NCBI GenBank assembly: GCA_037039925.1
Contig: JAXRKP010000661.1
Span: forward strand, 120,001-184,000
Length of the DNA: 64,000 bases
Reading direction: 5' to 3'
DNA from: Doris montereyensis
Lineage: Eukaryota; Mollusca; Gastropoda; Nudibranchia; Dorididae
The translations under genes and the position numbers were made by a program. Positions 23,501 to 38,400 of the stretch are shown piece after piece. The notes below the pieces were generated by a model that did no database searches, was not told the origin of the DNA, and was given only the letters and a program-made list of their open reading frames with translations. Numbering within the stretch: position 1 is the stretch's first letter; each line of letters opens with the position of its first letter.

Positions 23501-24704
23501 AGTCGCCACAGTTAACTCAAGCAGGATCACTTCATACCTGATAATGATACTCACAGGACAGAATAAACAAATCATTCTCTTATGTGTAAATCTCTATTTT
23601 GAAATCGGCTTCTTTTTCTCTTTTTTAAAGTTTGGTTCAAACACATAAATGGTAGGCAAACTCTTGTGAGGCTTGCCTTTAACGACATCAAAATTCTGAA
23701 TTTGTCTCTTGAGCTAAATGTCTGTATAATGCAACAGTAAATCATGGTCCATCTACCGGCATGCTATCTCAGAAAACAGAACTTTAATAATAATAATTGG
23801 TTCTTTAACAACACACCAGGACCGACTAACAACATAATTTTTAACAGACACCTAACTTGTCAAGGTTGCCAAGACAGATGTCTTTCCTCACGCATATCAA
23901 ATATGAACGCATTTCAATTAAATCATATGTGTAGATGATCAAGCCACGCCTCTCAGCTGTAATAAATAGGTGCTGGATAGCAAACTCTCTCTACCTCATC
24001 CACTTTGGCCAAGCAAACAATGGCCATCTTCTACTCAAACATACGCCATGAACAGTAAATCTTACTCTACCTGCCAGACAGCGCAGCACCACGATGCCCC
24101 ATGTTTTGCATAGAAAATGAACAATAGTTTAAATTCGTCTTTCCGTAATATGCGCTAGGAAAGCAATTAATGTTAATCGTTGTCAATTTAATTAAAGATA
24201 CGTGCCTTACTAATGTAGTGTTGGTGAAAGAGGAAACTTGCATTGATTTCTTGCATGCTTGTCTGGAAGAAATGGATGGCCATTGGCTATATAAACCCCC
24301 TGCCCCCCCCCCCCCCCTAAGGCTGATCTCTCCCATCGTTAATCTGACAGATGTTTATTTCATTGTATGATCGTACGGTTGGGTAAGAGTAAGAATTGGA
24401 TTTAATCATGGTCAGCCTTTCTTTGTGCATTAACATTTATTGCCGTCTGCTTACTACCACAGTTGTGCCTATCAATCTCCCAGGGGGGTGTGTTCCATAC
24501 TTTTGTTTTATCAGTTTTGCTTGGGTCCTTCATTTGAAAGTAAAGTGAGGATTGACAACATGGATATGTGGACATTACTTATCATAAAGTACAGGTTGCT
24601 ATATAAATTGCTAAAGATTAACATAGATACAGCTGTTGAACCATTACAAAAACTATACTGTGATGGTATTATAATCAATTGATATATTATAAAAAAATAT
24701 AATA

Positions 24705-25427
24705 CAGTGGTCTCCGCCTAAGAGAGGCAACAATTGGACGGTCTCTTGGGTGAATACATGGGGTGTGACCTAGTTTATCGGTTTAGAAGTTTAGGCCTAG
24801 AGCTCTCGACTGGAATGGACAGAGGAGGCACATCTATAGGGAAGAGGAGGAAGAACGAAGCACCATTACTTTACAATTTTTTTTATAAAACTAGGCAGTT
24901 GCTTTGTCAAGCATTCTTATTCAGTTTTAATCCAGACCATCATCATTTTTTTATCAGTGAAAACATATTTCTCGTTTCGCATCATCGATTATGGCGGCGC
25001 TTTGATCTAGTCAAGATGTTCGGCGACAGCGACCGGTCTGCAATTGTTTCGTGCTGATGCGAAAGCGAAGTGTTCAATTGCCTTGTTCATCTGATAGGTG
25101 TCTGGCGTCGACATCAAATTAGCCAAACACTCATTTGGCAGCGACAAGCTGAGATTCTAGCCGACAACACAATGTAAATGTTCCAAATAGAAGAGCAGCA
25201 TTTTCAATCAAATTTTTCACTTTGACTGCATTGAATTTAGCAGATCGTTTGGCCTTCCAACAAAACAAATATCGGCCTCTTAGCTGGACTGATGCTTTCC
25301 GAAGAGGCTTCTTCTTATAGTGGGTAATTATAAAGTGGGGGAAATCTGTTATTTAAAACAAATCTGCCTCTTTCTTAGCCTTAGGCAGTAACCTCTTGCA
25401 CAGCGACCTTTTAGGTGGAGACCACTG
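24705..25427. mobile_element. Tc1/mariner (pogo-like) MITE with TA target duplication
   Basis: The left terminus CAGTGGTCTCCGCCTAAGAG and the inverted right terminus CAGTGGTCTCCACCTAAAAG differ at two positions. TA flanks both sides (24703-24704 and 25428-25429), as expected for Tc1/mariner integration. The 723-bp interior has no recognisable transposase, so it is non-autonomous. It sits just beyond the 3' end of the ankyrin-GH20 gene. Confidence 0.85.
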
Positions 25428-25659
25428 TACAAAGGATTTATATAAAATTTATAATTTATAAAGACAACTTAAAGATTCTCTACTTCTCTTCTCCATTTCA
25501 TTTAGGTACAAATGGTAAATTTTCACTGAACACCGATCAATCAACTTGTATTGATTGTTTCCTTTCTCTCATTTTCATCCAATTCGATCATTTTCTCTCG
25601 TAGAGAAGAAAAATCATCAGAGCAACATTTCCAAATAAAGGGTAGTCCTTTCATTTTCA

Positions 25660-28600
25660 TTATTGAGAATCTGGTTGGTGCAGGAGATCGGAATGGTCTG
25701 TGTCTGGGATGAGCACCTTCAGCAGACTCTGGAGTCGTTGCAGGGAATCGTGTAACCCTATGCTTGGGGTTGACCTGAGTGCCCACACTTCTCGGAATTG
25801 CCTTGTGAGCTCCAGAAGACTGAGGAAAAAAAAAGAAGACAATAATCAGAGAAGAAAAAAACTGATTACAACAATAATGATTTTGTTATGTATTCCAATA
25901 AGTTTACAACAGTTTGAAAGCTGCATCCAGGAACCAGGCAAAAAGGTTCATCTTATAGCTTAACTTGTGTGGCGCCGGTGGCGAGTGGCCAGGTCAGGCT
26001 GCTGGACTGGAGATCATGAGGCCTTGGGTTCAAAACCTAGCGAAGCTAGGTCCGACATTGTGTTCCTTGGGAAAAACACAACACGCAATTTCCCCACTCT
26101 ACCTGGGTGCAAATGAATACAACACTAGCTTGGGAGTAAAAACCTGCTTCAGACTAGCATAGACTCTCATGTTCCTGACAAAACTTTGGAAATCTTATAT
26201 ATTTCTTCATTCCACACCAAAATAAAAGAAGACTTGTGTCTTTAAAATGTAATGACCATACATTACTTTTTTTATGGTACCCAAAAAGAATTTAAATAAA
26301 CGGATAACAACAATTATTTCAGTTACCGATTGGCAAGGTCTGTACGATTTGTTGGTGTCAAATTACTGATTCCAAAATTAACCACATCAAAACCACCAGA
26401 AGCAGCATTTGGTTTTCGTCCCATGAGGACCAGGGCTTTTCCAATTCTGGGAAGATAAAAACAGAAAGAAATACTGGAAATTGTCTTTTTCTTCATTTAG
26501 TTTCTAACCTCTGCTCCTTCTTAGTTTGACACTTTCAATTAGAGAATAGGTTTACTTACAATTGCTACTGCTCATTTAAGAAGTAATTGGAGTAATGTTA
26601 ACATGCTTAAACAAGCCATAAAGTTCAATTTATCATCCACATCAGTAGCATGTTACTTTTCTCTCTATCCTATCTTCTTGTCTTTCAGCTTTTCCGTTAG
26701 GGGTCGCCACAGCAGATCACCCTTCTCCATGTTGTCCTATCCCGTTCGTCTCTATCTCTTACACCTACAATCTTCATGCCTTCCTGTATTGTTATATCCA
26801 TATCTTCTTTTTCATCTTCTTCACCGCAACATCTTCTGTCCAATATACTTTGTATCCCTTCTCTTTACCTGTCGTACCAGCTTAGCCTGCTTTCTCTCAC
26901 TAGCCTACCTACTTGGGTTTCCCTCAGCTGTATTCATTATGAATCGTAGCCGACAATGAAGCATCCAATGAGAACTGCACCATTTTGATCTTAGTCACTT
27001 CTAACTCTTCTTCTTTTGTTTTTGTCAGGGCAACGGTTTCTAGGCTGTACATCATTGCTGGACGAACTACTGTTTTATACACCTTGCCTTTCATTTTTGT
27101 AGACATTTTCTTATCCCACATCACTGCCGACACTTTCCTCCATCCATTCCATCATGCCTGGATTCCCTTTTTGACCGATCTCTCACATTCTCCATTGCTT
27201 TGTACAGTTGACACTAGGTATTTAAACTCCTTCACCCTTCTCCCTTTATCTCTATGTTTATAGTTTCTTAATTTTCCTTCTCATTTAGCCACATGTATTC
27301 TGCTCTCTATCCTATAAAGTGCAATTTTTAGGGATACAGTATAAAACTACCGATGTGACAAATTTAATGCATGAAAGTTTCATTGTCTTCTTGTTTAATA
27401 GGTCATGTGATTTGCTCTAAGCTTTAGAGACTTCTGGTAATTGAAATAAGGAAAACCATTTACCTGACGAATATGTTTTTTACACATACTAGTAGCTCAA
27501 GTATGATTCCATGGATAAGAATTTGACTTTTTCCCCCATGTAACTGTGCACGAAGAATAGGACAACTCTATAAATAGAATTCATACTAACATTTTGCCCA
27601 TATTGCAAAAGGTAACATAACCCCCCCCCCCCCCTCCCACAACAACAAAAAAAACAAAACAATAACAAAAATCTCCCAACCAAAACAAAGCAAAACAAGA
27701 CAGCCAAAGAATAGCCTTACCTGCAAGCAAGGAGCATTAACTCTGTGCTAAGCTGTAGTTCCTTTTTCAGGGCTTCAGAAAAGAGTATTTCTGGTTTCAC
27801 TTTCAGGAGATCTTCTTGACCTTTTTTCACTGCCTTTGTCACATGCTGTGTTGTGAATGGAGGCAAAATAGAAGCTTATCAAACGAAATAGAAAAGTACA
27901 AATGAACACATTTTATTTTCCCATGAAAATACCTCTAGGCTTTTGTCAGCCAACTCATATGAGTTTCAAGCAACGCCTTTCACTCTTTTCCGTCATCGAA
28001 AGCATCATCATACTTCTACTTTTATTTCCAAATGCCAGGCCAAAGTTGAATTTGTGTCCTTTGAGCCAATAAAATCTCTTTAGTTTAATAGACATTTTTC
28101 CATGTCTAGAGCTGCTTGCAATGCTGTAAGACCTAGCAATATTGGCCAAATATCTATTATGCTTAAATTGTCCTCTTAAAATAGTCACACTTTTTTTTAT
28201 TGCGATTCCCTTTCAAGTCAAATTTCTTTTTTACAACCTGTTTAATCAAATTAGCCTAAGAATAAATATTGTTTATATCATTACTCTAGCAATGTGCTCA
28301 AAATATCTACCAACCCCTCTCATGACCCCCTGAGGATCGGAACCCACACTTTGGAGAGCCCAGCTCTTAGCTACAATTAGCTGTGTCACAATTTGTTCAA
28401 ACCCTGAAGGGCTTAATCATACAGTCACATCTGGTATAGCTCTAAATGTTAAACATCTACATGGAGACCTAAGGAATGAAACAAGATGCAACTAAAAATT
28501 AAGTTAAGCTCGGCATATCTGCATCAGATTTTAAGAACTCAAAGTTTTGCAGATAGTATTGCGACGTGGTGAGACCAGATTTCAAAACATGAATTTCATC

Positions 28601-29397
28601 TCCCGTGCTTTCAACTCAAGCTTGGCCATAATGACCAGTTTGACTGTAAATTAAGCTTTACTGAAAACCAATTACCCCACGATATATTGTATATCTTGTG
28701 AAAATGGTCATCTTCTTCATCTAGATGCAAATTTGAGTTCTTGGATAACAAACTAATAAAATGTTTAATACCTGGCACCTTTTTTTCAAGAAAGTATCCA
28801 AATAAGAAAATAAACCCAACCCCCTCACTTTCCTTAACTTCCGTTTTGAACCAATTTCACAATGGCTGCACACCAATAACAAGTCAATTTGTATTACCTG
28901 TATGGCTCCAGGAGTCAAGAATTCCAAAGGCACACCATCTGGGTGGGTAAGGAAGCGGTACAAAATAGAACCAAATTCCTCTGGAAGATCAGAGTTGTCA
29001 TTTCCTGTTTTGTGAAATAGAAGATTTCAGTGATTTGTCATGAACATAAATGTTGATTTCACTGTGTGCAATCAGCAAAACAGTTCCACTGTTTGAAATC
29101 CTATTTTAGACCTAAATTCTGCTGATCTTTCCGCATGTGATCAAAAATGTTCTCCTCAAATATAAATGTACATAAATTCTTAATTCTTCAAATATAAGGA
29201 CACTCAGAGCTTTGAGAATTCTGTTTAGGGCACTAAAGGCTGTTTCTACATTCTAAACAGAAATAATAGAATTATTGCAACAGGACAAAACAGTTACAAA
29301 TTTAAAATTCTTTAACCTGGTGATATTGCAACACACAATATGATACTAAAAAAGAGAGACCTTTTTACATTAAATAAAATACCATTGTTACTTGTAT

Positions 29398-29470
<73 letters not shown>

Positions 29471-32400
29471 TTACTTTATTGATACAAAGAAGGAAATTAT
29501 AGTCTGATCCTCATAAAAAAGTAAAAAATCATAATACATATTCATGATTAAAATTGCAAAACATTAATGCAAGAATACTAGTATGACAAACACATCACAG
29601 AAGTGTGAAGAATATACAACCTCATTTGACCCCCCCATACACACACAAACACATCCCAACCAACCCCACACACACACCTTCGCTCAAAGCTCATTCATCC
29701 ATGCCCAACCCCTATGTCCATTTGTTTTGATAAATACACCACAGCAATAAAAACAATTGTTACATTACCAGCTTGATTTCTGGCCTTTTTAATGGCGTAT
29801 GTTTCAGCTCTGCCCAGTTCCATGACAAGGTTTCCAAGGATGCCCTCACTGTCCCTAAAGATGTGATGGTTCATCAGGGATGGTAAGGATCTCTCTATGA
29901 AATCCTGACAAGAGAAAAAAAAATAAATGTCAAAATTGATGTAACTGGCTTTAAATAAATAAATAATCTACTTACATCTACTCATTTTAAAAATGATGAT
30001 GACATTTTCTTTAATTTAAATCTAACAGACATCTGAAATCAGTACATTTATCTTCTTGAAATACAAAATCTAAACTGCTTTAGGACCGGAGAAATCTTTG
30101 GTGAAGTCTTGTTACTGTTATTGTGTTCAGCATATTATATCAGATAAACCAGCTGGTGTAAAGTCTTCATTCTTCAGTAAAGGCTTTAAAGTATTTGAAT
30201 TGTAGCTTATCAACGATGTATGAAATCAGGACATTTTGGCAGCAATGTTGTAGGCTAGTGAAATGTATCTACAACATAAAGGTATTGAAAGTTCTTTTTA
30301 AAAGTTTACTCAATGAAGTTTCATTAAGTGGTGTTTGTTAACATGTTTTTCAATCACTATACTATCATATAAAAAATTGTCATCGTAAGGTAACTTGTGA
30401 TTTTCACTGAACATGACGTCAAGTTTACAGAGAGACAGTGACACATTTATATAGGATAAAAGTTTTTATTCCACACTGCAGATATTATTAAATGTACAAA
30501 ATGAAATTAGAATTGTCATTCTCTAGTAAAGCAAAAAATAATATGAACATTTTCCTTCTTTTTTGAAAAAAAGAATATATTAAACCTGACTGTCATACAA
30601 TTGTAAGCTGTGAAATTTGACTGAAATTAAAATGGGGTTAATTGAAAAGGAAAGTTCTAGGATGTCCGAGAGTTATCCGGCAATGTAAACAACGGCGTTA
30701 TTAAATCAAATCAGCCACCTTTTCTATGGTTTTGTTCCATGCCAATCCACACGACGTTATGACACCAGGCCATGAGAAGGGAAAGTGGTTGAGATGACCT
30801 TTGCCTGACCAATCACAAATAACCAGACCAAGGGCGTTATTGTTGTTGTGAGCAGCGGCCACGATATTGTTGATAGCTGCCTCGGGACAGCCAGCTATAC
30901 TGCAAAAATCAAAATTAACCAAACACCATTTGGTAATTGACACAAGAAATGCCTGTTACTGTTAGTTTAAAAATAATCCAAAAATGGACCATAATAGAAA
31001 AGTTACAGAAAAATGAAACCAAATCCAAAACTAAACAAGCAGGCAACATGTTAAAACCCAGCCTCCGTTATGGTTATTTGAGAATAAATCATTTGTAAAG
31101 AAAAGAACATATGCAGGGATGCTGGTACTAATTGAAAGGGTCATTTCAATAGTGTGCCTAAGTCACAATTACGTCATGAAGAGAAAAATGCCAATTCAAT
31201 TCTTACTGTCCATCTCTCACTTTTCATCTTTCAAGCAAATACTATAAAAGCTATAGTAATAATAGACGTTCACTTATATCTTTTTCAGTTATGTTGTGGA
31301 CCAATGTTCCCTCTAATTTGTCTAGTCTGTATGTGTACATTTCTGGTGTTGTGCAAAATGCTTTTCTCCAAATCAAATAAGTAGATTTTAAATATTTTTG
31401 TGTGCTGCTGTTTTTTTCTTTGGTGTGTGCAGACATTTCTGAACTGTGCACATCTTTTCTCTCCACGCACATGCATAGCCTAGAGAGAAAGCATTGTTGT
31501 GGATTGACATACAGAAAAATAATGGGACAAAAACAAAGACGGGTAAAAACATGAATTCAATGTCAGAGGTTAAGGCCCTCTTACCTGTTCCATGCAGCTG
31601 TGCCAGGACAAACAAAATAGTTAATGCTGTGAATAAACAAAACAAAACAAAAAATTGAATTAATGGATGTTCTTGCTCTGCCCATTGGTTTAAATGATAG
31701 TGAAAATGTAAAAAAATGTTTTTTTCCTTCAAGGCTATTATGGCTCATAGAGCCCCAGCCTAACCCAGTTTCATCTTCTGGGAGGACGCTAATCTGATAC
31801 AGGTTTTACTCCAAAGCCAGTATTTGTACCTATTTGCACCTGGGGTCGAGTGGGAAAAATAAGTGTTACGTGTCTCTCCCAAGGAAAAAGTACCGGACTA
31901 AGCTTTCTATGATTCGAACCCAGGACCTTATGATTTCAAGAACAGCAGCCAACCACTTGACCCCCAATGCCATGATGGGGTTCGATCCCCATGGTTGCTT
32001 GGATTTTCTTCTGTCTATTCATTGTATTTGTCTCGTCTTTGTTCCTATGGGGCTTTCATTTTATTTAATGCCATTTGCTTCACTTCCGACATGCCCCTTG
32101 CCTCACTGTTTCTCATTATCTTTGTCAACATAGATATGGTAGCCTAAAATATGGTAACAATTTCGGACCCTTTTAGAGAGTCTGATGATTGAAAACTTTG
32201 TTCTGCACAAATCAAGAGAAGGAAATGGGGATGGGGATGGCTTGGACACACTTTTAGAAAACCAAAAGCAAACATAACACATTTGGCCTTAAAGTGAAAT
32301 CCACAAGAGAAGAGAGGCCAAGGAGACCAAAAACAACATGGAGGAGGTCAACCTTGTAGGAAGCTAGCTCGGCAGCTGTGCTCTCCTGGAACCAAACAGA

Positions 32401-35400
32401 GTGGAGTGGAGAGGCCTTATTGGCGACCTTTGCCCCATACCTATGCCCCACTCCGGGTACAAGAGTCAAGTAAGTCAAATCTGTATTTTTAGTACTAAAA
32501 TTCTACTTTTGATTCATCTATTCCCTGAATGTTGTTGTGATAAATACATTCTTTCAGTTTCAGAGACTGAACTTAATTCATAGCTATGGCTTTTGTTTTA
32601 GACATATCTAACATCTCTTGATAAAGAGCAAATTAATTGCAATTATAATCTTCACACAGTAAATGAGCATACCATGGAGGATTCAATGCACTTCATTGCA
32701 CATATTTGCAAGTCACCCTGATAATCAAAATACGTGGTTTTTCAAAGATCCGAGCCTCAAATTTTTGGTGAGTGTGCTCATACCTATGTTGAATTTTCAG
32801 ACATGTTACATACTAAATAATGTTAATTTTCATTATAAAAACTACTATTAAATCATTTAGGTTCAACTCCACTTGAAAGTAATCGTTCCTTACCCAAGCT
32901 CCGATAGAGGGGTGCAAAATTTGTCATAGTCATGATCCGCCTGTGGGGAAATCAGTAGATCAAAATAACAATTTCTGGGAAATTAGTACATCAAAATTAG
33001 TATTTCTATCTTAAAAGAAATGATCAATGAAAGTCTCATTAATAAAATAAAACATTTTAAAAGTCAAAAGTGTCAAACTCAAAAAGCATGTAGTCATAAT
33101 CTGAAATTCATCGGACAAGAGATTTGATACGAGTCATACAGTTGCTTTGTTTTTCCATGTAGTTCTAAAAATCTAGTAAGTTCTAGGTTTGGGTTATACT
33201 GGCTTTATCAAAACAAAAATGTGTTGTCCGGGAAAAGAAATTCTTTCGCACTAGAAATAAATTTCGGATCAAAACCAGAGAAAAATTCGGAATACAGAGG
33301 AAAATTTGGCAAAGAAACAATCAGGACTTGACAAATCTTTCGGACTAACGTAAGTTTCAGACTAAGCGTTTTCATACTAAATGTTTTCAAGTGTATGAAG
33401 AAAGTATGAATAATGTACTAGAGTTTGATAAATGCATTGTTTGACTCACTGGCAGCTGACAGCGGCTCACCGACTTTCCCAAATTACCAAAAATGTGCAA
33501 TATTGTAACGATAGTTATTATGACTAATGAATATGAAAAAATTGAATGCAACTTGCTACATAGCTTCAAATAGGGCAATTCTTTCCTAGAAGGATAGGCT
33601 ATATTGACATTATTGAAAATACAACTGTTGAATTTGGTTTTGATTCAATCTGGTGTCGCGTTCCTAAGTAAATTAAAGTACTGTGGTTGATTAAATGGCA
33701 TTCTTTGAGGTGCCTATGTAAAACTGGCCATACCTTGAAAACTTTTCTGTGGATTTACATTCAATGCGGACTTGACACATGACTAAGTGAACTAGCTGTG
33801 ATACAAAATCAACGAACTGTTTATCCAAAGATGCTTCCTTTTCTTTTTGTTTTGTGGACAAGTCAATGCAAACTTTCGTTCAGATCTTTTGTGCTGAAAA
33901 CATTGCATGACTTTCTTTCGTTTTTCCTCGAGAATTCATCCTTATTTAATTATCCTTCCTTTGATATGTAACATGTCATACTTCTTATCAGTACTTTTTT
34001 CTGTTTTGCCCCTTTTTCTGTACCCACCTGAATCTCAGAAACAAAGTCTGGAAAATAAGTATGTCTAATAGTGAAAATAATTGTGAACTTAATGAGCTAA
34101 GTAACATCCACATCTAGACACCTAAAACAAGACTTCAATAAGTACAAATCTTGTGTCAGAATACTGCTTACGGCAATCATGATATGTTCAGAAAAATACA
34201 ATAAATTCTTAGAAAATCTACATGAAAATTTGGATTCAACAATGCTTAAAAAATGGATTTGAATAATTTAAAAGGAATCTTAAAAGAAAATGACAAAAAA
34301 ATGCTAATGCGTTTGAAAAAAATACCCTAAAGAATTTCAATTGAATCAATTTTAAATATCCGGTACATTGAAACAGCTGTGGTCATTAATCCATAGGAAT
34401 AATAAAACAACGATGGAGAACAAAAATTTCATTCGTCATGCTCAACAATCTACTATAAATTCATTAAAAGACTTTAAGATCTGCATTAACAACATGTATT
34501 TCAGTTGACAGTACTGTTTTCATTGAGAATCTATAGCATACAGTAAATAAGTACATGTAGAAGGTTCATCGCATGCAGCTGAGAGTCTCTCTTGACTGCA
34601 CCTCTTAACCTGCCATAACAAATTATGTTTCTGCCCTGTCCTAGTCAACAGAATATCTTATCTGATGACTTTCATTAGCAGAGTGAACTAAACAAATGTT
34701 TTTAAAGTTATTGTTAAAGCTTCCCAGCCTAAAGTATGAAATAAATACCCTGGCACATCAAAATGCCTGTAAAGAAACGAAAATGACTGGATCATTACCA
34801 TTTTATAATAAAAGACAACAGAAAAAGTCCAAGAAAAAAAAAAATTCAAATGCAATATTATGTTATGATGACTAGTTATAAACAAAGACTAAGATTATCT
34901 AAAAGAGCGATGCATATTTATTGACAACATACCAAGCAATGCATTGCAAAAAATTGTGCTAAAGACATTAGTCTCAGGATGAAGTGGTATGATAAGCTAT
35001 GATTAATGAAATGGCATTTAACTCATTCTTCCTATATTTAAATATAGGCAAAATCATCATCTTTTACTCTAATATTCATGTAAACATGTGAAGGCAATAA
35101 AAATCTATGAAAAATCAAAGTACATGTCTCAAATTCATCAGCTAAAGAATGACCACAAAACGTTGGCGCCAAAAATTTTATTGTTATTCAACAATGGACG
35201 ATTTCAGAAAATGACGTGAACTATGTTCTACCTTGACAGAGTATTCCTTAAAAATGAGGCCAGGTGGCAGCTGTTGGAGAAGAGATGAGCTGAGGTCGTG
35301 GAGTGGATACCCACAAAGTTGCAAGGTTTGGTTGGAACTCAATGGAAGAAAACGTAAGACATCTCCAATGCTAAGGCAATCTTCTGAGGCGTCGAGTAAG

Positions 35401-38400
35401 AAGCTACTTAACCTTGGTCCAGCACTTACAAAACTGAGCGTTGGAAAGAAGAAAAAAAAAAAAAAAGATTATTAAAATATTCATCATAAATTGACATTTT
35501 TTATTTAAACAATAATTTCAAAACTTATCTTTCAAAATCACAATACATAAGTACAGGTAATGAATCTTACAGAACTATTCCATACAAGGATAAAAGAGCT
35601 TCTCGCTTTATTCTTGAAATTATTCCTGTGTAATAAAAGAAAGTTGTAAAACCCTCACTTGAGCTAACACTGCTGCATTTTGCAGTTTCGTCATTTCCAA
35701 TTCAAAAGTGAACTTGAGGAGTGAAATAATTGTTTATCATCAGATAAACATGCTCTGCAAATGTCTTAATACTCACTGTGTGCTTCCAAAGCAGGAGAGA
35801 AAATCTTGAAAGACAGGATACAGCTTGGAAAGATCCTCAAACTGGACTCTGGGGCCAACTTCAATGACGGGAATGAGTTGCATATAACGTTTCTCACAAT
35901 AGTCAGATAAATGGAGTATTTCGCTGTGGCCGACAAGGCAAAGTTATTGGGAAGAAGAAGATGATGTACATATTTAACAACAGCTACAAAGATCTATTCA
36001 TGCTCACAAAGCTCAAGGAAATCATGTTACAATGTCCAAGTTAATGTTCACACTTAACTGGAAACGTTCTGCAACTCTTTGTGATTTTATGTAAAAGCAG
36101 ATTTCTTAGCAGGAGGCTAGAGGCTGCTTGATATGAGCTTGCGATTAAAATATGAAACAAAATAAAATGCTCCCCCTTTCTTTCCCCTCAACTTTCAATA
36201 AAAAAAACAACCCAACTTAGAGTAAAAGCATATATATTAAATTCCATGTATGTACAAATTACCAATATCATGTGGACATCCAAAGTTCCTTCAAGGCCAT
36301 TAGGGGCCATAGAGCTGGAGCTTATCCCAGTTTCTATAATGTGAAGCGAAACGGGTGATAATAATCACCTCCTGGACAGGATCCTAGTTAGATGCAAGTT
36401 TTTACTCTCAAGTTAGTGCTTGTACCTATTTGTACCTGGGTCGAGTGTGAAAAAATGCGTATTAAGTGTCTTTCCCAAGGAACACGATATCGGTCCTAGC
36501 TTAGTTCGGATTTGAACCCGGGACTTTATAATCCCAATTCCTACAGCCTGACCATTCGGCCACTGACGCTATATAAGGATATCTAAAGCAGCTAAATTTA
36601 TAAAATGAAAACAAGTATAATTTCCATTAACTATAAATTATATAAACGGACGAGTATTTAATACCTTCTAGAATACGAGCATTGCCACTGAGGAGGTAAA
36701 TTGGCTTGAAACCGAGTGTACAAATAGACCTATGCAGGATAAACAACACAAGATAGTGAGAATAAGAAAAATGCTCAGTAACATAACAAGTGCAAACATT
36801 TTCATCATTAAAAGAGAAACTTCTCATAAAAATATTAAGATTTTAACCATTTAAAGAGACATCTAAAATACATATAGTTATGACATAAAAAACATTTATT
36901 TCTGAAAAGTACTGTCATAGTGGGGGAAATGAATTTTCTTCATTTTTAAAAAACAATTTGAACCATTTCAAAAGCATGCAACTGAAATTATAGGCCTTTA
37001 AGAACATTGTTCGAATAAAGATTACTTTTCTCCCAGGATATATTCAAAGATCAACGTAAATTTCTCATTTTCACCATAACCTTGTAATATAAGTTGCACA
37101 ATTGCATTCATTAAAAAAATCAATATTCCTTCAAGGGCATTATGGCCTATAGAGCTGAAGCCTATCCCATTTTCTATAGCTTGAAGCGGAACAGGTGACT
37201 ATAATCACCTCCTGTACAGGAAGCAAGCCTGGTGCATGCTTTTACTCCCAAGCTAGTGCTTGTGTCCATTTGCACCTGGGTCAAGTGGGAAAATGTGTGT
37301 CAAGTGTCTCTCTCAAGGAACACCACACCGGGCATAAGTTTGCTAGGATTCGAACCCAGGTCTGCATGATCTCAAACCCGATAGCCTAACCACTCAGCCA
37401 CCAACGCCACAAAAAACCCCTAGAGAACTATTATTAAAAATCCCAATGTTGCAGTCATGGAGTAGTTGCACAGCATTTGCATTGTAATAAACATAAGATG
37501 ATGAGTACATGAATGGTCCTCGTCATAAAATGCAGGTGAGACTAAAGACAGAAATATTGATTATTTCAAGGTTAAAACTACCAACCTGATTCATTTTCAT
37601 TAAAGATAAAGTTTCTAGATAGTCTTCGATGGCATCCTGTGATCAGAAAAGAAAACGGACAGTCAATAAAATACATGCAGAAATTTCAAGCGGTTAAAAA
37701 ATTGGTAATATATCAAAAGCAGGTGTAGTTTAGAAAAAACCCAGATATCAATCACTGTGAAGTAAGCCAATAGAGGATGAAAAAATTATAAAATTTTAAA
37801 CTACACATTTCAAAGCGAAATCCCACCCTTCCTCCCACAAAAAAACCAAACAGAAACAAAACAAACAAAAAAACACTACCAGTTCAAAGTTCAAAAATAC
37901 AAACAAACAGAGAAAAAGAAGTTCCTTTCCTATTAAGCTTTGAAGGAACATTTTCCTTTCTAACAAACCAATGATCAGTATTAAACAATATTCAAAATAA
38001 AATAAAATTGCAAACTATTCATAATGTTAAAAAAAAATATTTAAAAAAATTACAAGTTACCACAAGCCTTCCTCTTGTAAAGAACCAACAATGGTCAGCA
38101 ATAATCTTTACTAGCAAACATGTCAAATTGAATGCTGAAGGAATTTTATAATTTTAATAGACCTCACTGAAACACTAGCTCTCTGTCACAGAAGCATTGA
38201 AAATTTCTCACCACTGTTCGGATCCTTCCTTGGGATATGTCAAGAAGAACACCTCTGTAGGGTAAGCTTGGATGATCATCAATCTGAGAAATGCCAAGTT
38301 TTAAATTATCGTGGGGGACATGTAAAGTGTAAAAAGTTTGCTTGATCGTAATGATAAATTATAAGGTAAATGAAGGTAAATGAAGTTTTTAAGCATTTTT

